Positions 22,636 through 24,432 of a stretch of DNA of 24,432 nucleotides are shown piece after piece. Below the pieces are notes generated by a model. That model searched no databases. It had not been told where the DNA came from and was given only the letters and a program-made list of their open reading frames with translations. Positions within the stretch are counted from its first letter, which is position 1; each line of letters opens with the position of its first letter. The stretch is from an uncultured Roseburia sp. (GTDB lineage Bacteria; Bacillota; Clostridia; Lachnospirales; Lachnospiraceae). The stretch covers positions 1 to 24,432 of the forward strand of contig CAKQXQ010000034.1 of the NCBI GenBank assembly GCA_934292805.1. Direction: 5' to 3'. The position numbers and the translations under genes were made by a program.

Positions 22636-23445
22636 ATGAAAAATAAGTTTTTGAAATATCGGGGTTGCCTTTTACTTTTTGCAGTAATGTTTCTTGCGGG
22701 TTGGCAAATAGCAAAAACTACCGACACAAAACAGACGATCCATATTGTGGAAGCAGCGGATAACTGGGGACTTGGATTCGGTGAATCCGGAAAGGAGTTA
22801 CAGCCGACCGGAAATGTTTCAAAAGAGGAACTGGAAAAGTATGATGCCTATTATATAGGAAGTGATGAGAAAAAAGTGATTTATCTTACCTTTGACTGTG
22901 GTTATGAAAACGGGAATACGCAGTCTATTCTGGATGCGTTAAAGAAGCACAATGCACCGGCAACCTTCTTTGTTGTAGGGCATTTTCTGGAAAGTGCACC
23001 GGAACTTGTAAAGCGGATGGTAAAAGATGGCCACACAGTCGGGAACCATACATATCATCATCCCGACATGTCGGCGATTTCAGACCTTAAGTCATTTCAG
23101 CAAGAACTTGATGATGTGAGCAGTCTTTATCATGAGATTACAGGAGAGGAAATGACAAAGTATTACAGACCTCCACAGGGAAAATATATGACGAAGAATC
23201 TGGCTATGGCAAAACAGCTTGGATATCGTACCTTTTTCTGGAGCCTCGCTTATGTGGACTGGAATGCAGATGCACAGCCGACGGAGGAGGAGGCATTTGG
23301 GAAACTGATCGGAAGAATTCATCCGGGAGCGATCGTACTGCTTCATAATACATCTTCAACGAATGCCAAAATTCTTGACAGATTACTGACAAAGTGGGAA
23401 GAGATGGGATATGTGTTCGAACCATTATCCGGATTATGGCATTGA
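22636..23445 (+). CDS. PdaA-like delta-lactam polysaccharide deacetylase
   Basis: A 269-residue carbohydrate-esterase 4 enzyme resembling PdaA, which removes acetyl groups from muramic acid in the spore cortex so that muramic delta-lactam can form. A single N-terminal hydrophobic helix (about 10-25) anchors or exports it. The catalytic domain holds TFDCGYENGNT at 85-95 (the TFDxGYENG form is typical of PdaA rather than general deacetylases), GNHTYHHPD at 136-144 with metal-binding His138 and His142, RPPQGKY, and HPGAIVLLH near the end. GGAG at 22625-22628 is 7 bases before the ATG. It is divergent from htpG. No clear sigma-A promoter was found; a forespore sigma factor is possible. Confidence 0.9.
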   Translation: MKNKFLKYRGCLLLFAVMFLAGWQIAKTTDTKQTIHIVEAADNWGLGFGESGKELQPTGNVSKEELEKYDAYYIGSDEKKVIYLTFDCGYENGNTQSILDALKKHNAPATFFVVGHFLESAPELVKRMVKDGHTVGNHTYHHPDMSAISDLKSFQQELDDVSSLYHEITGEEMTKYYRPPQGKYMTKNLAMAKQLGYRTFFWSLAYVDWNADAQPTEEEAFGKLIGRIHPGAIVLLHNTSSTNAKILDRLLTKWEEMGYVFEPLSGLWH

Positions 23446-23542
23446 GCATTTTTCCAATATGATTATTTTTGGCATAGATACAGGCAGTTTTTTGTGCAAT
23501 GATACAAAATGAAAAAAACAGAAAAAATAATGAGAAAAGTTA

Positions 23543-23571
23543 TTGACAACTAACAAACGTTAGACTATACT
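23543..23571 (+). promoter_or_regulatory. Consensus sigma-A promoter of the feo genes
   Basis: TTGACA at 23543-23548 and TATACT at 23566-23571, spacer exactly 17 bases. The spacer and the -10 hold CTAAC (23550-23554), GTTAG (23559-23563) and CTAAC (23570-23574), forming overlapping inverted repeats over the polymerase site. Confidence 0.9.
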
Positions 23572-23575
23572 AACC
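23559..23575 (+). promoter_or_regulatory. Candidate metal-regulator operator, copy 1
   Basis: GTTAGACTATACTAACC, an inverted repeat GTTAG-N6-CTAAC overlapping the feoA -10. A 12-of-17 match (GTTAAATATAACTAACC) occurs at 24165-24181, upstream of feoB. The half-sites recall those of DtxR-type iron regulators, but the spacing differs; this is inference. Confidence 0.45.
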
Positions 23576-23633
23576 ATCGTAGAAACGAAAAAGATGATCA
23601 AAATCTTCACGGATTTGGAAAGAAGGAAGAATG

Positions 23634-23843
23634 ATGCCTTTGACGATGGTAAAGACAGGAGAAGAAAACACAATAAAAAAAGTAGGCGGAAAAGAAGAAA
23701 CAAGAAAGTTTCTTGAAAAGCTGGGTTTTGTTACAGGTGCGGCCGTTACTGTGGTATCCGAAATAGGCGGAAACATGATCGTGAATATTAAAGATTCAAG
23801 AGTGGCAATCGGAAAAGATATGGCAAATAAGATCATGGTGTAG
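23634..23843 (+). CDS. feoA: FeoA-family ferrous iron transport protein (first copy)
   Basis: A 69-residue SH3-like FeoA protein that accompanies the FeoB ferrous iron channel. Visible features: KKVGGKEETRKFLEKLGFVTGA, the typical LGF..G turn, VTVVSEIGGNMIVNIKDSRVAIGKDMANKI with the family ending R.A...D.A..I. Two ATG codons occur at 23631 and 23634; the second is preferred because AAGGA (23623-23627) lies 6 bases before it. It is driven by a consensus promoter and is followed after 86 bases by a second feoA-type gene, then feoB. Confidence 0.88.
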   Translation: MPLTMVKTGEENTIKKVGGKEETRKFLEKLGFVTGAAVTVVSEIGGNMIVNIKDSRVAIGKDMANKIMV

Positions 23844-23929
23844 ACCATGGGAGATAAGGCGAGCATTGGCGGGAAAGTCCGTCTGTTCATAGATTATTTT
23901 CAAGAATGATGAAAAGGAGTTGTTGTAAA

Positions 23930-24148
23930 ATGACATTAAAAGAGGTGGCTGTCGGCAAGACGGTGAAAGTGAAGAAATTAACTGGAGAAGGTCCGGTTAA
24001 GAGAAGAATCATGGATATGGGCATCACAAAAGGTGTGGATGTTTTTGTAAGAAAAGTAGCACCACTTGGAGATCCTGTAGAAGTTACTGTGCGCGGATAC
24101 GAGTTATCCCTTCGTAAAGCAGATGCAGAGATGATTGAAGTAGAATAA
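23930..24148 (+). CDS. feoA: FeoA-family ferrous iron transport protein (second copy)
   Basis: A 72-residue FeoA of the second kind common in clostridia. It begins MTLKEVAVGKTVKVKKLTGEGPVKRR, has the MDMGITKG turn, and ends VEVTVRGYELSLRKADAEMIEVE, the standard L..R..EA..I.V form. The ATG at 23930 was chosen because AAGGAG at 23914-23919 lies upstream; earlier in-frame ATGs at 23906 and 23909 have no site. It lies between the first feoA and feoB and probably interacts with FeoB at the membrane. The two copies are only distantly alike, so this is an old duplication rather than a recent one. Confidence 0.92.
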   Translation: MTLKEVAVGKTVKVKKLTGEGPVKRRIMDMGITKGVDVFVRKVAPLGDPVEVTVRGYELSLRKADAEMIEVE

Positions 24149-24164
24149 TTATTTTTGCCTATGG

Positions 24165-24181
24165 GTTAAATATAACTAACC
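24165..24181 (+). promoter_or_regulatory. Candidate metal-regulator operator, copy 2
   Basis: GTTAAATATAACTAACC in the 147-base gap between the second feoA and feoB, matching copy 1 at 12 of 17 positions, with both ends kept. It suggests a second regulated start before feoB. I saw no convincing -35 and -10 pair here. Confidence 0.4.
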
Positions 24182-24295
24182 AAGTAAGACGAAAATGTTA
24201 TGAAAATAAGTAGCGCTGACATACTTTTTGAGAATGCAGGCTGCGGATTCCGGTTATGGAAATAAACATACATAGAAGCAAAAGGAGAATTGAGC

Positions 24296-24432
24296 ATGGC
24301 AGTTAAAATTGCACTCGCAGGAAATCCGAACTGCGGTAAAACAACATTATTTAATGCTCTGACAGGTTCCAACCAGTTTGTTGGTAACTGGCCGGGTGTT
24401 ACAGTAGAGAAAAAAGAAGGAAAATTAAAAGG
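24296..24432 (+). CDS. feoB: FeoB ferrous iron transporter, N-terminal end only
   Basis: The first 45 codons of FeoB run off the window. The start MAVKIALAGNPNCGKTTLFN contains the G1 loop GNPNCGKT of its GTPase domain, and GNWPGVTVEKKEG contains the family switch I segment (NWPGVTVE). AAAGGAG at 24281-24287 is 8 bases before the ATG. FeoB is the membrane protein that imports ferrous iron; the two FeoA proteins upstream are its small partners. Confidence 0.95.
   Translation, partial: MAVKIALAGNPNCGKTTLFNALTGSNQFVGNWPGVTVEKKEGKLK

Noticed and set aside
1..24432. CRISPR array, prophage or tRNA genes
   Set aside because: No regularly spaced repeats, phage structural genes or tRNA cloverleaf apart from the tmRNA ends were seen.

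Overview
The window looks like a chromosome segment of an anaerobic, spore-forming Firmicute, most likely of the family Lachnospiraceae. This is inferred from the moderately AT-rich sequence, strong AGGAGG-type ribosome sites, sigma-A promoters of the TTGACA-N17-TATACT kind, the gene orders rsgA-rpe-thiN and eno-secG-rnr-smpB-ssrA, two sporulation-type genes (a YlmC/YmxH protein and a PdaA-like deacetylase), and a tmRNA tag ending AEDNLAYAA. No prophage, insertion sequence with transposase, or CRISPR array was seen.

Layout. 1-1617: tail of rsgA, then rpe and thiN. 1914-3939: ychF, a PRC-barrel ylmC/ymxH gene whose start codon lies inside a strong hairpin, and nrdR. 4033-4094: a long isolated palindrome. 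4147-5810: yqeG-type phosphatase, rpiB and efp. 5934-7076: nagA. 7117-7340: a long-stem terminator followed by copy A of a structured repeat. 7343-8644 (minus strand): a SpoVB/MurJ-like flippase, divergent from a cysteine desulfurase. 9935-14868: eno, secG, rnr, smpB and ssrA. 15000-20050: a glycerate module made of a CdaR-type activator, a GntP permease, tartronate semialdehyde reductase and a glycerate 2-kinase. 20050-20226: copy B of the structured repeat and a hairpin terminator. 20261-22378 (minus strand): htpG with a CIRCE operator. 22636-23445: a PdaA-like deacetylase. 23543-24432: feoA, feoA and the start of feoB.

How the genes work together. GntP, GarR and the kinase should bring in an acid and convert tartronate semialdehyde through glycerate to 2-phosphoglycerate, the substrate of the enolase encoded 5 kb upstream. 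Rnr, SmpB and tmRNA form the ribosome-rescue and mRNA-decay set. The Feo genes share a 17-bp motif upstream of the first feoA and upstream of feoB.

The strongest unexplained signal is the repeat pair A (7201-7331) and B (20050-20180, opposite orientation). They differ at 11 of 131 positions with no gaps. They fold into the same set of stacked stems with two conserved single-stranded bulges. They carry paired changes that keep base pairs, and both sit in the same place: between a gene's stop codon and a long hairpin terminator, in a convergent intergenic region. This looks like a dispersed structured RNA or a hairpin-rich non-autonomous mobile element. I do not recognise it as a named family.
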